Made by a program: the position numbers and the translations under genes. A stretch of DNA of 64,000 nt from Proteromonas lacertae (Eukaryota; Sar; Bigyra; Opalinata; Proteromonadidae): NCBI GenBank assembly GCA_002245135.1, contig NGBS01000603.1, positions 62,001 to 126,000 on the forward strand. Reading direction: 5' to 3'. Under the pieces are notes generated by a model. That model did not search any database. It saw nothing but the letters and a program-made list of their open reading frames with translations, and was not told where the DNA came from. How positions within the stretch are numbered: position 1 is the first letter of the stretch; every line of letters starts with the position of its first letter. This document shows positions 50,941 to 62,793 of the stretch, piece after piece.

Positions 50941-52928
50941 ATGAAATACAGGATAGAAGAATTGGATGAATTGTATCATGAAATTGTAAATAATGGTAGT
51001 CATGATAGTTGTTGTGTGTTAATTTTAGTTTCAAATGATGTAGATTCACTTTGCGGATGTAAAATATTCACAGTATTAATATATAAAAAATAACAGTAAA
51101 TAGGACCTTCTCAAAAACGATGATATAATGTTTATGATTGAACCAGTTTTTGATGATAATAGTATATCCAGTATTGCTAGATAAATTTCAATGAAAAAGA
51201 AGATGTATAATTCCCTGTAATATAATCATTATTAGATAAGAAGTGTGGTATGTATCAATTGTTGTGGTAATTTGAATATTATGAGTGTTTTTAATCCAAC
51301 AGATGAAATGAAATTTTATGTATTCGACATACATCGACCTTTTGATATTTATAATATACACAATGATGGTGGGATATGTATAATAGATGATGGAAGAATA
51401 GACGATGTGCCAAATCCAGCATTATTACTACAAAACGAATCACAAGAAGAAGGAGAAGAGGAAGAAGAAGTAGAGGAAAATGAAGAAAATTCTGAAGAAA
51501 ATACTGAGGAAAATTCCCAAGAAAACAGTGAAGAAAACAGTATAAGAGAATCAGAATATGACTCAGAGAATATCACAGAAACAAATAGAAAAAGAAAAAG
51601 AAAGCAAATAGTGAATAAAAGAGAAGAGGTAACTAAAAAGATAAAGTTATATTATCGTGGTGATTATTTTGGTCTACCTGTCAGTCATATTATGTATTCA
51701 CTCTGTAAAGAATTATGTTGTGATAATAATGATAATTTATGGTATTGTTTGATAGGAATCACATTTCATTATTTATTTAATCATATCAATAGAATAGATT
51801 ATAATAATTTGGTTGAATGTTATAAAAGTGAAGTTTTAGATAAGAATGGATATGAATCAGAAGGTTCTTCTTCTTCTTCTACATTATCACCAACTTCAAT
51901 AATTACAAGGAAAATAGAAAATGGAAAGATTGAATATATTGATGAGTTGAATTTTGGACTATACAGATATTGGAACTTATATGAATCAATGAAATATAGT
52001 GAATATGTTAGTTGTAAATTGGGAGTGAATGAAAAGAAAGTAGAAGATAATCTTAAAGAATTTTTAGCTAAATCAGGGTTAAGTTTAAAAGAATGTACTG
52101 AAGAATATTCATTTATGTCATTATCAACTAAAAGAGAGATGTTTAATAAAATGAATAATTATATAGGTGAATTTGGATTAGATGAGTTTAATTATAGCTC
52201 TTTTACTCGAATTAGTAATTATAATGAAGAATATGGAGTTAGCTGATTTGGTTTATGGAATAAATGGAATCTTAGAGAATTATAAAATTATAAATTCTGA
52301 TGCTTTTAATAATAGTAGTGTTTTAATGAATATAGATAATAATAATAATAACAATATAATGAGTGAAATGTGGAAAGAAAAGTTTTATGAAGGTTATAAC
52401 TTATTATCAATAAATGAAAATAAGAAATTAATTGAAACATTCAGAAAAGGGATAGAAATGAGGAAAAGATTGGAAAGAGCGATAGTGAAAGTAAATACAG
52501 CAATATATGACCAACAGTTATTGAAAAATAGCGGAAAGTTCAGATATATTATATTGAACCAAATTAACAGTGCAGATTTGAATAATCTAATGACTCCTTG
52601 TTGTATTAATGAGTTATCGTCTTATATAACTAATGCTAATCATTGCTTTAAAAGATGGTTGAATAAAAACCAAAAACCGTTGGTTATATGCTGTCCTCTA
52701 AACTGTAGCAGTAAGTATTTAGTTTGCTGTTCAATGTGTAGTGAGAAAGGCCAATTGGAAAGAAATTCAATGGTTCCTGTTCTTGATAGAATTATCATCA
52801 CTAATGATACAATTGATTTGACAAAATTGAAAGAGAATGTATATCTGCTTGATATAAGCGACATTGAATTATTTATTGAATACTTGCACACAATGAGTAA
52901 TGAATCAGATAATTTAGAGAATATATAA
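50941..52928 (+). CDS. CDC45: DNA replication factor CDC45
   Basis: Component of the CMG replicative helicase (Cdc45-MCM-GINS). Starts MKYRIEELDELYHEI, then CCVLILVSNDVDSLCGCKIF and DLLKNDDIMFMIEP, typical of the CDC45 N-terminal DHH-like domain. A later exon reads VVCINCCGNLNI, then an acidic Glu/Ser-rich stretch (about 51450-51600), then YFGLPVSHIMYSLCKELCC, LWYCLIGITFHYLFNH, GLYRYWNLYESMKYSEYVSC and KEFLAKSGLSLKECTEEYSF. Two frame problems: near 51165-51185 the frame moves by +2 (or -1), possibly an unresolved intron; and between 52200 and 52240 one base must be skipped to enter the C-terminal part (MELADLVYGINGIL), which matches the family end. About 630 residues. Confidence 0.85.
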
Positions 52929-53041
52929 AATTAGTTTTTTTTAATGTTCTTTTATATTTGATATATGTTTCTAACAAGATAAATACAAGAAAGTAAAAAT
53001 ACAAAAATATATTCGTTTTGTTTTTCATTTTTGTTTTTTTC

Positions 53042-54194
53042 ATGAAATCTTTCTTTATTGTCGTTCTTTGTTTATCTTGCGTATTAGGATGTTACAAGTA
53101 TTGTAATGGGCATGGTAGTTGTGGTCCAAAAGACAAGTGTGAGTGTTATATGGGTTGGGGAGGTGCTGATTGTTCTTTGAGTATAATAATATAAAATTAT
53201 TGTTTAAAATAGGAGCATGCCCATACGGAGAAGCTTTAGTTGATATTCCTTTAGGTGATTTAAATCACGATGGAAGTGTTACAACAGCTTCAGTAAAAAC
53301 AGAATGGAGACCTAAGTATGGCTTAAGTGAGAATTTAAAAGGATATGTCACAAAGAGCAGAGCTCACAGATATGCTGAATGTTCCAACAGTGGAAGTTGT
53401 GATAGAACAACTGGTGATTGTGTATGTTATAAAGGATATGAAGGAAGTGCTTGTCAACGTCGTAGTTGTCCTAGTAGTGTAGAAGGAGTAAGTTGTAGTG
53501 GAAATGGTGTTTGTATGAGTAGTACAGCTTATGCTAAAAGAACAAGGTAGTGCTTATTATGGATGGGAATTAGATAAATTCTTTACTTGTAAATGTGATG
53601 CTGGTTATGAAGGTGTTGATTGTAGTTTAAGACAATGTCCAATGGGTTTAGATCCAGTTGAATATGCTGGTTCAATTGCTAAATTTGAAGTAAGTATTGC
53701 TACAACAGTAGATATTACAAGTAATAGTTATATTTTAGAGTTAAGTTATGATGGTATTTCATATCCCACTCCAACTATTAGTAAATTTGATTTAAAGTAG
53801 AATATGTAATAGTTTTCCAGCTAAAGATACTTATTCTATTTCATCCTATCAAGAAGAAATGAAAAGAGCAATTCAAACAATTCCTCCACTTACACAATCA
53901 TCAATACAAATATCATGTAAGCTGCTAATAATGCAGCTACAAATAACAGTAACAATAGATTCAGTAGATCCACTTAAATTCTTAGCTAATTCAGCTGCAT
54001 TGAAAGTATCAGGAGGAAGTACATCATTTACCAAAAGTTTATCTAAATCAGATGGAACAGAAATCACAGATCCAAAGACTATTTCGAAATTATGTTCTGG
54101 AAGAGGTTTATGTGATTCAAAGACTGGATTATGTAGTTGTTTCCAAGGTTATTATGGATATGCTTGTGAAAATCAAAGAACTATTCAATTGTAG
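53042..54194 (+). CDS. Secreted tenascin/EGF-like protein
   Basis: Signal peptide [16 protein letters not shown], then EGF-like modules: [89 protein letters not shown] and a last [19 protein letters not shown]. The CPxGxD and CSNxGxC.RxTGxCxC arrangement is common in secreted stramenopile and dinoflagellate proteins, including mastigoneme-associated ones; a mastigoneme or surface role is inference. One intron (about 53179-53212). Two +1 frame breaks: near 53537 (TAYAK to EQGSAYYG) and 53798 (KFDLK to [10 protein letters not shown]). About 370 residues. Confidence 0.78.
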
Positions 54195-54256
54195 ATAAAA
54201 AATAAAATAAAAACACATTAATTTATAAACTCTATTCTAAAATAAAAATATATTGT

Positions 54257-57200
54257 TTATTGTGGATTAAATCCTCTAAAATATTCATTTTCATTCTTTT
54301 CATTCTTCTTCTTTTGATTTATTTCTGTTGATTCATCTCTTCTTGGTGGAATTGGAGGTGGTGAAAAAGATCTTGGTGGAGGTTGAGATAATTTCTCTCC
54401 TTTACCTTCATTAACAATACCAAAATTCAAATTATCAGTTTTTGTTGCAGTGGTTGGAGATCTAGGTGAAGGAGAACTATATATTTTTGATTTACTTCTG
54501 GTAGGTGTCTTTGCTGGTGGATATGGCTTTTCAAATGGTAATGCATATACTTCTATTCCATCACTGATATCTTCATCTTCTTCTTCAACATTATCATCAT
54601 AAACATTATCATTATAACCATTTTTATCACTTTCTTTTATTCTTCTACCTATTGTAGCTGACTTAATATCTCTATAATTCCTCACTTTCTGTTTTTCATT
54701 ACCAACACCTCCTCTTGTTTTCCCACTACTAATTCTATTTGGCCTTCTAACTGGTGGTGCACTTGTTGGAACTTCACTTCTGTATAATTCATACATTGCT
54801 ATCAATTCTTCTTCTAAATCACTACTCAAAACATCATTATTCACATCTACTTCTTTTGATCTACTACTATATCTTTCTCTTTCTATTTTATTATCATTTA
54901 TGGATATTTGACTTTCAGGATAAGACTTTGAATCTTTTGGATTTATCATAATCTTTCCTTTATTGTCATTTTTATCATCAGATTTCTTCAGTTTTCTATT
55001 CTTCTTATAATCATGATTAATTGAAAGATTGGTAAAAGACACTCTATTCTTTAGATTTGGTGGAGGTGTTGGAGTATTGATAATAACTTCTCGTGATATT
55101 AAACCACTTGGATAAACACGACTAACAAATATATCATCGTCTTTAGTATCATCTTTTGTTAAATTATGAATAGGAGGAATAGGAAAATTGATTACTGTAC
55201 ATTCTGCTTTATTCTTTAAACTAACACCAGTTACATTGGGAGATGTACTTCTTGACGAACTGTTTGAATGATTCACAGGTTGTGGTAAGGAAGCAGGTAA
55301 ATATGATAAATATACTTTACCCTTTTCATTTGTCAATGGTTGTTGTTTATCTAAAAATTCTTGTGAATTCTTGAAGTTAGTTGGTAAATTCTCTTTAGGT
55401 GGTGAATTGCTTCTTGAATAACTGAAGTAATTGACAGTCCGATATTCAATTCCATCTGTAGGTTCTGGTGACTTAGGTGGTCTTTTTGGTGGAGAATTTG
55501 ATCTTGACTTTATTTCTACAGATTCAGTTTGTTGATCAAAATCTTTAAGTAAATCATTAGTTGTATATTCTTCTTCATTTTTACCATCTTTTTCTGTTAT
55601 AAAAACTCTATCTTTTGGAGGACTAATTGGACTAACCATTCCATCTTTTCTCATTTCTCTTTCATTATATTCTCCATAGATAATACCATTATTATCTTTC
55701 CTATAAGATCTATAACTTGGATCTAAATAACCTATGTAATTACATGTTCCTGCTTTATTATCATTCTTTATTATAGCACCACTATATACACTTGTAGCAC
55801 AAGATTGAGGTCTTTTAACTGTTGGAATCATTATGTCTTTATTGTTATTCATTTCTGATTGAGGTCTACCTTCAACATGTGGTTGTGGTTCAACTATTTC
55901 TATTGGCTCAGTATTTGTACCACGACTTATTGTTGTTATTGGTTCTTTTTCTTCTATTTCTTTAGATAATTTCGATCTTCTATTCTTCACTTCTTTTCCT
56001 AATTCACTTCCTTTTATTCCACTTGTAACATTATCATATTTTGATGATCTTCTTTTGTTTTTATCTCCACTTAGTTCTTCAATTGTCAATAGATATTTCT
56101 TATCATCTTCTTCACTAAATTCATCACTATCATTGTCATTATAATTACCAAATCTTGATTCTGGTCTATTTAAATTTGATTTTCTAATACTATTTCTCTT
56201 TTGAGGTTTAAATGGTGAATTCCTAATAGCTTTTATTGAATCTTCCAAGGTTTTATTCCTCATTTTTTCACATTCATACATTGTATACCAATAATCACTT
56301 TGTTTCTTAATAACATTTGGAGCTATAACATTATCAGGAACAACTTTATTTGGTTGATTTCTAATAGATTCTTCTAATTCATGATATTTTTGATTAGCAA
56401 ATTCTAATTGATTTCTTAAATGTTCATTCTGCTTTTCATACTCTTCTTCCACATCAATTTCTTCTATTTTCATTGAAGCTCCTTGTATTCTTAGTTTACT
56501 AATATCTATTGCTTCTACTTCCGTACAATACTTCTCTTTTTCTGCGTATTTAATATAGGCATCTCTACTAAGATCTAAATATTTATATTTGTTATTATCA
56601 AATCTACTTGCATTGAATTTTGAAGGTGATTTCTCTAATATTGAATCAGGTGATGATACTCTTTCACAAGTTACGATATTATCAATTCTTCTATCAAATA
56701 TATACTTACTACTATTCAAGTCTTCTTTAAACATTAAGAATTTTTCATATTGTTGTTTATTATGTTCTATTCTATTCTCTAAATTCTCAGAATAACTTTC
56801 AAGAATGGATCTTAATACCATATTTGATTCACTTATATAACATGGCGGATAATGTGATAATGTAAGTTTTGATTTTCTTGTGTTTGGATAATTCATAATG
56901 TTTTGATTGTCCTTTTCTTTCAATTCTTCAATAAACATCAATTCATTTTCTTCACTTTCTCTGTATATTTCTTCTCTATCATTGTATAATAATCTCAATT
57001 GATTTAATGTATTGAAATAGATACTTTCTTCTGTATTCTCTTTTTCACTATCTAATTTCTCATTGAACTCTTTATACAGTTCTTCAATCGCTTTATTGAT
57101 GATTTTGATTTTATTTATATAATGTCTTCTAGTTGAACCATTTGAACTGGCAGCTTGATAATGTAATTCTTCCAACTGTAATAAAAGATTATGTAAAGGT

Positions 57201-59279
57201 ATATAATATGATTCATAAATTGGCATTGTTTCTATATCACAATTCTTCATTTGATAAGAACATATTTCCATGAAATAATCAATCATTCTATTAATTCCAT
57301 TTACTCTTTCATTTTCTCTTAATAATAATTGTTCAAAGTTATAATATGTTATTTCATCTCTATATAAATTCTCTCTTTTCAGTAATGTATTATACTTTTT
57401 TTCTATATCAGAAAACATCTCTAATCTTGTTTGGTACATTCCTATTTCTTCCATTGCTTTCTTCAATCTTTTTGTTAAGTCTAATATCTGTAATTTATCT
57501 TTATTTGCTTCTTCATTCTTCTTTGCTGATGATATTGATCTCATTCTATCTCTTTCTGATTGAGAGATTTTACTTGAATTTTCTGCTGCTTTTAATGCTA
57601 TTTTTAAACCTTCAATTTGTTCTTCATATTCATTTTGTAGTCTTTTTCTTTCTTCTATTAATTTCTTCCTGAAGTAATCTTCATTATCATTCAAATCTTT
57701 CTCCAATTGTCTCATCTTTTCTTCTAATAATTTATACTTTTCATCATGATTCTTTCTTGTAGAAGATGATGATATTTTGGGTGGTAATCCTTTTGCATTT
57801 GCATTTGTATTGGCATTTGTATTCATTACAGAATTACTGGAATTTGGTGTAACTGTATTGGCTGGTGGTTCTTTCTTTTTATCATTTACTGTTTTATCTT
57901 TTCTGTTTCTTCCTCTCATTTGAGCTTGTAATTGGTTAATTGTATTTCTCAATTCTTCAATTAATTTATCTTTTTCTTCAGAGGCTTTATTCAAATCATT
58001 CAATTTCTTTTGTAATAGTATCAAATTAGCTTCACTATCTTCATATATTCTTAACTTATTCTCATATAATTCTTTCAACTTCTTTATTGTTTCTTCTAAT
58101 ACTTCAATTCTTTTAGTCATTTTTTCAATCATTCCTAAGAATTTCTTTCTAGAATCATCCAATATATCTCTATAATCTTCACAAGCTCCTTCGAAACGTC
58201 TCTTTTACGTCATTCACTAGTTGAACTCCTAGTTTCTTATTGGCTATTGCATTTTCTCTTAATAGATCTTCTCTTTCTTTTTGCCATTCCATTTCTTTCA
58301 TTGCTGTCATATTTCTTTCTTCTTGAATTGCTGAATTTAGTTTCTGTATTTTAAACTGTAAGTCACCTGAATTATTCTCATTCTTTATTTGTAAATCATG
58401 AGCTTCTACTTGAATTGCTCTTTTTTTCATCCTTTCTTCATCTAATAATCTTTGTAATTCTTCTATTCGTTTTTCATAATCCATTTTCTGTTTTTCTTTA
58501 TCTCTCAAACATACATCCACATATTCGTTTAAATGTCTTTCTGCATTAGATGCTTTGATTCTGTAAAAATTGATTTGTTCATCAGTAATTTCTTCTTCTG
58601 GTTTATCCTCCAAATCTAAGTAATGATTAATCCTTAACCAAGCATCGTGAGGTATTAAGTGTTCTGGATGACTTCTCTTTTCAAACACTAAACCATGTAA
58701 GGAGATATATTCGACATAGAATTTATCTCTATGTATTTCCATTTGACGTATTCGAGTGTCTAATTGATTTCTTAATATATCTATTTTTGCTGTTGATTCT
58801 TTGTTTAGATCATTGGCTGAGTCTAATTGTGTTTTTAATTGGTCAATTTTCTAGTTTGCGTTAAATATTATAATATATACAGCTTTCTTTTCCCTTAGTT
58901 TGCCTTTTAGGAATTTAACTTTCTCATTTAATTCATATGAACCGTCTATTGAGTTTAAAACATCTATTCCTAAATTTTCTCTCAACATGGATCTAATTTC
59001 CTTATCTGTGACTGGTTACTGGATCTATTAGCATCTTCTACAGGCATCTCTGGGCTTTCTATAACATATTTGTTTCTGTTCTTCATATCTCTCAGTTTTA
59101 AAACCTAAAATAATATATAAAATGATTTTCTATACAGAGTTTCTTAATTTTTGACTCTGTTTAGCTATCTCTATCTCTAATAAACCCATATCTGAAAATA
59201 TTCCTTTATCTTCTTTCTTATTTGGATGACTCATTAATATATCATAGATTTCCTGGTTGTTTGGACTTGTTTGTGTCAT
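54257..59279 (-). CDS. Large coiled-coil protein, function unknown
   Basis: About 1,620 residues. Starts MTQTSPNNQEIYDILMSHPN (ATG 59279). The first 300 residues have short exons and coiled coil, then LHGLVFEKRSHPEHLIPHDA WLRI and long heptad-rich coiled coil to about 56900. The C-terminal third is disordered, Pro/Ser-rich with short repeats RSNSPPKRPPKSPE and SRSNSPPKEN, and PPxxxPP proline motifs near the end. Near 58195 one base must be skipped to join the 58179-58742 and 54257-58162 segments; near 59015 the frame moves by +2 (or -1), and an alternative start at 58988 (MLRENLGIDVL) would avoid it. This size and composition suit a cytoskeletal or basal-body scaffold, but I do not recognise a family. 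Confidence 0.65.
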
Positions 59280-59399
59280 TCTTCACAAAAAAATAAAAAA
59301 TAACTGTTTTTAAAGAATTAGACCTTTCATAGTGAAAAATACTAAAAACTTCAAAAAACAACGAATATATAATAAAAATAATTATTACTTATGCTATGT
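59280..59399. other. Intergenic space
   Basis: 120 bp of AT-rich DNA holding the promoter of the coiled-coil gene and the 3' flank of the ferredoxin-like gene. Nothing else seen. Confidence 0.4.
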
Positions 59400-60033
59400 T
59401 TAAGGTATATCATCAGGTGTATGTTCAGGAATCTATAAAACAAAAATAAATAGAAAAATCAATACAACAACTTTCATTCCATCTAATTCACGTGTCAACA
59501 CAATCTGAGATGCAAGACGAGAACTATTTTTAAAATAGATTAAATATTAGATATTATACTTTGGTGACTTTGGTACATAATAAATTTCATCAATAATTTC
59601 TTTCTCTTCTTGTTGCATAGGTGGTAATTTTGATAAGTATTCTTTTGGTTATGAAAACTTGACTAGCATTACTTACTGGACCTTCACCAAAAAGATCTTC
59701 ACTCCATCTTGGAGTTCTATTTTTTCTTACTGGTGCTCCAGAATTGCCAAAGTGTGTTCCACCAATTTCAATTTGATTATTCATTGCAGTCTGTAAGAGT
59801 GTATCACCTACTCTTCCTTTTACAGTTTTCGAACTTCCATCTTCATGTTTAATAAATTGAATTTGGATTCTATATTTTTAAATATATAAATTCATTCATT
59901 ATAGCCATACGTGTTATTTAAGTGGGAATCTTGAAAAATACCATAAACAAAAGCTAATCGTTTACAAATGGATGAATATACTTCTGGCAAGTGGTTTAGA
60001 ATAACCAGTAAGTTTTGTGAATCGAGATAACAT
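59400..60033 (-). CDS. Ferredoxin-like mitochondrial protein without cysteines (possible complex I C1-FDX type)
   Basis: Five exons joined in frame give about 155 residues. Starts MLSRFTKLTGYSKPLARTFV, a likely mitochondrial presequence. The fold follows adrenodoxin-type [2Fe-2S] ferredoxins: IQFIKHEDGSSKTVKGRVGD, TLLQTAMNNQIEIGG, then NSRLASQIVLTRELDGMKV and VIPEHTPDDIP. The cluster-binding loop reads THFGNSGAPVRKNRTPRW and the RLGCQI site is RLASQI, so all four cysteine ligands are gone; the whole rebuilt protein has no cysteine. Degenerate ferredoxins are known as structural subunits of complex I in plants and some protists (C1-FDX); the head-to-head NDUFA12 supports that reading. Confidence 0.72.
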
Positions 60034-60153
60034 CAAAATCAAAAATAAATACTCAAGCCAAAACTTGTTTGATGGGATATTTAAAAATGAATAATCCTAT
60101 TTAAACTGTTTGATAGTTTTTATAAAGTTTTATTTACTCTATTTCTATTCTAA
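60034..60153. promoter_or_regulatory. Divergent promoter, ferredoxin-like / NDUFA12
   Basis: 120 bp between two mitochondrial protein genes transcribed apart. A shared promoter would co-express them. No recognised motif. Confidence 0.45.
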
Positions 60154-60844
60154 ATGATATTACGTCCAGCAACAGGTGTTGGTTTTTTCCGTGTATATTT
60201 AATATCTCTCTATTAAAATGCATTAGACTATTTATTATGGATTACTTCAACATGGTTGGAGAGGTTCTTTAAGACAACTTTGTCAGATGGGTGAAATGAG
60301 AGTAGGAACATTAAGAGGAACTGATGAGTTTGGAAATAGATATTATGAAAACACAAAGTATCAATTTGCTAGAGATAGATGGGTTGAATATGCAAATTTA
60401 TGGCATTATGATATGTCTCAAGTTCCTGCAGCTTGGTATGGATGGCTTGCACACATGACAGATATGGTTCCAGAAGAGCTAGCTGCTGCTATGAAGAGTG
60501 TTCAAACTAATAAAATTGTGGAAAGGAGTGATGCTATATATGATACAAACGTTGGTTTAAGCCAAGAACCATTTATAGAGAATCAAACATGTATTTTTCA
60601 TTTTATATCATGAATAGATTTCCGTCCTCGTGGTTACAAAGTTGAAGGTTATAATGACGGTTGGGGTGCTCATCCTGATGTTGTAAATAGTCATGATTTA
60701 AGAGTAAGTCATCAATTACATCCAGAATTTGAAATGAACGAAGACCAGTTCAGCGAATATGAAGGTAAATTAGGAGATATGAAGGATAAGAAGCTGACCA
60801 CAGGACCACATAAGATATTGACAGATTTAAGTGAAGAAAAGTAA
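60154..60844 (+). CDS. NDUFA12: Complex I subunit NDUFA12 (B17.2)
   Basis: Accessory subunit of mitochondrial NADH dehydrogenase, located near the matrix arm base. Starts MILRPATGVGFFRTIYYG after a first intron, then LLQHGWRGSLRQLCQMGEMR, VGTLRGTDEFGNRYYENTKY, QFARDRWVEYANLWHYDMSQ and VPAAWYGWLAHMTDMVPEE, matching the family core (RYYEN, RxRWVxY, VPxxWxxWLHxMTD). The second intron near 60591-60616 leads to YFRPRGYKVEGYNDG and a 55-residue C-terminal extension not typical of animal NDUFA12. About 210 residues. It shows the organism has complex I. Confidence 0.93.
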
Positions 60845-61185
60845 GGTGTTTTTAAACAATGTTTAAAATTATTCTTAATTATTATTGTTATTATTATCAG
60901 TTTTGTTTTGGATTCTTTTTTAAACTGAAAAGAATATATTGTCATAATAAATCCTTTAATTTAAGGCTGAAGGTTATACTCTACATGAGATATGTATAAC
61001 ATAGCAGATATAATGGTTTCAAGATAAAAACAATAAATATTTAACTGCGTTGCATGATGTTTCTTCAAATATGCAAATTAAATTTTGATGAGGTTTGAAC
61101 AGATCGTGTTTTATTTATTTTGCGTTATAGATTATAGATCCACGATAATAAATTAAGTCATATAGAAATTTACATTAATTGAATC
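60845..61185. other. Intergenic space
   Basis: About 340 bp of AT-rich DNA between two genes on the same strand, with T/A-rich NDUFA12 3' flank and the RGS gene promoter. No gene or RNA recognised. Confidence 0.5.
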
Positions 61186-62599
61186 ATGATGAACTATAAT
61201 TCCAACAAGAGCCATTCAAACTTTGAATCTCAAATTAAAAAGAAGAAAGTACAGAAAAAGGAAGAATGGAATCCATATCAGCCACCACATCTAGTATATA
61301 TTTATTTTATTTATCGTAAGATCATGAATTCGCGTATGGTTTTAATTCAACAATTAAACATGAATAAAGAATTATTGAGTCCATATGTATCAGCAAGATC
61401 AAATAGAAAACCAAAGACGAAGATCAGGTCTTTACTGTGCCTGGTTACTGAAAAAGAAACAAATACACCAGGAGCGATGCTTGGTCCATGTCGAACACAC
61501 ATTAAAAAGGATGGTGAAACCCAAACTGATAAAGAAGATTTCGAACGTAAAAGGTCATTTATTAAACAAATTACACCAAGGAATGTTCGAGAAGCAAGAG
61601 AAAAGGAAGGAAGACTTGACGATTTTGCAGGTGAATTTGTACATAATTTAATCCCTGAAGTACTAGAAGAAATATACATTGAAAAAATAGATAAAATAGC
61701 CAAAATCACAATAGAAAATATAATACACAAATTAGAAGAAGAAGAAATTGATGAAGCAATTAAAATAGTTGTACCAGCCTGTATAGATTCACTAATGACA
61801 GAAGTAATACAAATCCAAGAAGAAGAAGCTGCAGAAGCAGAAGCAGCTGAGTTAAAAAGATTAGAAGAAATCGATGATTTACCAGGAAGAATAGTGAAAA
61901 GTATAGCAGGAATAGATATTTCTCATTATGTAAACGTTGGCGATTTTTCACCAATGACTCCAATTACAGAAAGAGATGACTATGCGGATATGCAACCGAA
62001 TGATATTCTTAAAGATCCAATCACAAGAGCATTTCTAAAAGCATATTTAATAAAGTGCTATCAAGAAGAATCAATAGTATTTTGGGAGATTGTACATGAA
62101 TTAAAGGATATTTCGAATAGAATTACTAAAAAGGAGAGGAAGAGATATTGTAAAGAGATATATGATACTTTTATTAGTGATGGTTCGAAAATGGAGATTA
62201 ATATAAATAGTGACATGAAGAATAGAATAAAAGAAACGTTGAAAAGAAATGGTGATGATGCTTCTATGTTTGATGATGCTGAAGATGAGATGGCAAAGTT
62301 GATTATTGCTAATAATTTCAATGATTTCAAGAAATCTGATTTTCATAAGAAATCAAGGGCAATTCAAAAATGGTTTTCTATATTTCCAAAGTTTGATAAT
62401 GATTTGAGTATTGCAATAGCTGAATCAATCAGTTATAGTCGTAGAACTGCATATATTGGACAATATTGTATATCTATTCATTATTCTGTTTTCTATTATT
62501 ATAGTCCCTCCTCCAAAGGATGTTGTATCTGAAACAAACAGAATTAGAAAGTTGATGGCTAGTTTGATGAGTTTCTTTGAAGATTTGTTTGGAGCGTAA
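61186..62599 (+). CDS. RGS-domain protein
   Basis: RGS domains speed GTP hydrolysis by G-alpha subunits. Starts MMNYNSNKSHSNFE. A 27-nt GTATAT...AAG stretch at 61294-61320 is probably a stopless intron whose length is a multiple of three, so the frame stays open either way. A helical middle (EFVHNLIPEVLEEIYIEKID and PACIDSLMTEV) precedes the RGS domain at about 62005-62370: ILKDPITRAFLKAYLIKCYQ, EESIVFWEIVHELKDISNR and YCKEIYDTFISDG. A final intron (about 62466-62502) leads to FPPPKDVVSETNRIR and the stop. About 450 residues. A paralogue follows directly. Confidence 0.78.
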
Positions 62600-62793
62600 A
62601 TTAATTATTATAATTAATATCTATTATACTGTATTCTTATCTATTGCTACATATATTTAATTTTGAAAAAAAAGAGCACGATCTGAGTTCAGTTATAAGT
62701 TTTGTTATTTTATCAAAAATATTCTCGTCCTTCGATATTTTACCAATTAACAAAACAAATATATAATATTTAGACTTATATTTTTACTTATAA
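62600..62793. other. Intergenic space between tandem RGS genes
   Basis: About 190 bp, with a poly-A stretch near 62665. Presumed promoter of the downstream paralogue; nothing else seen. Confidence 0.4.
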
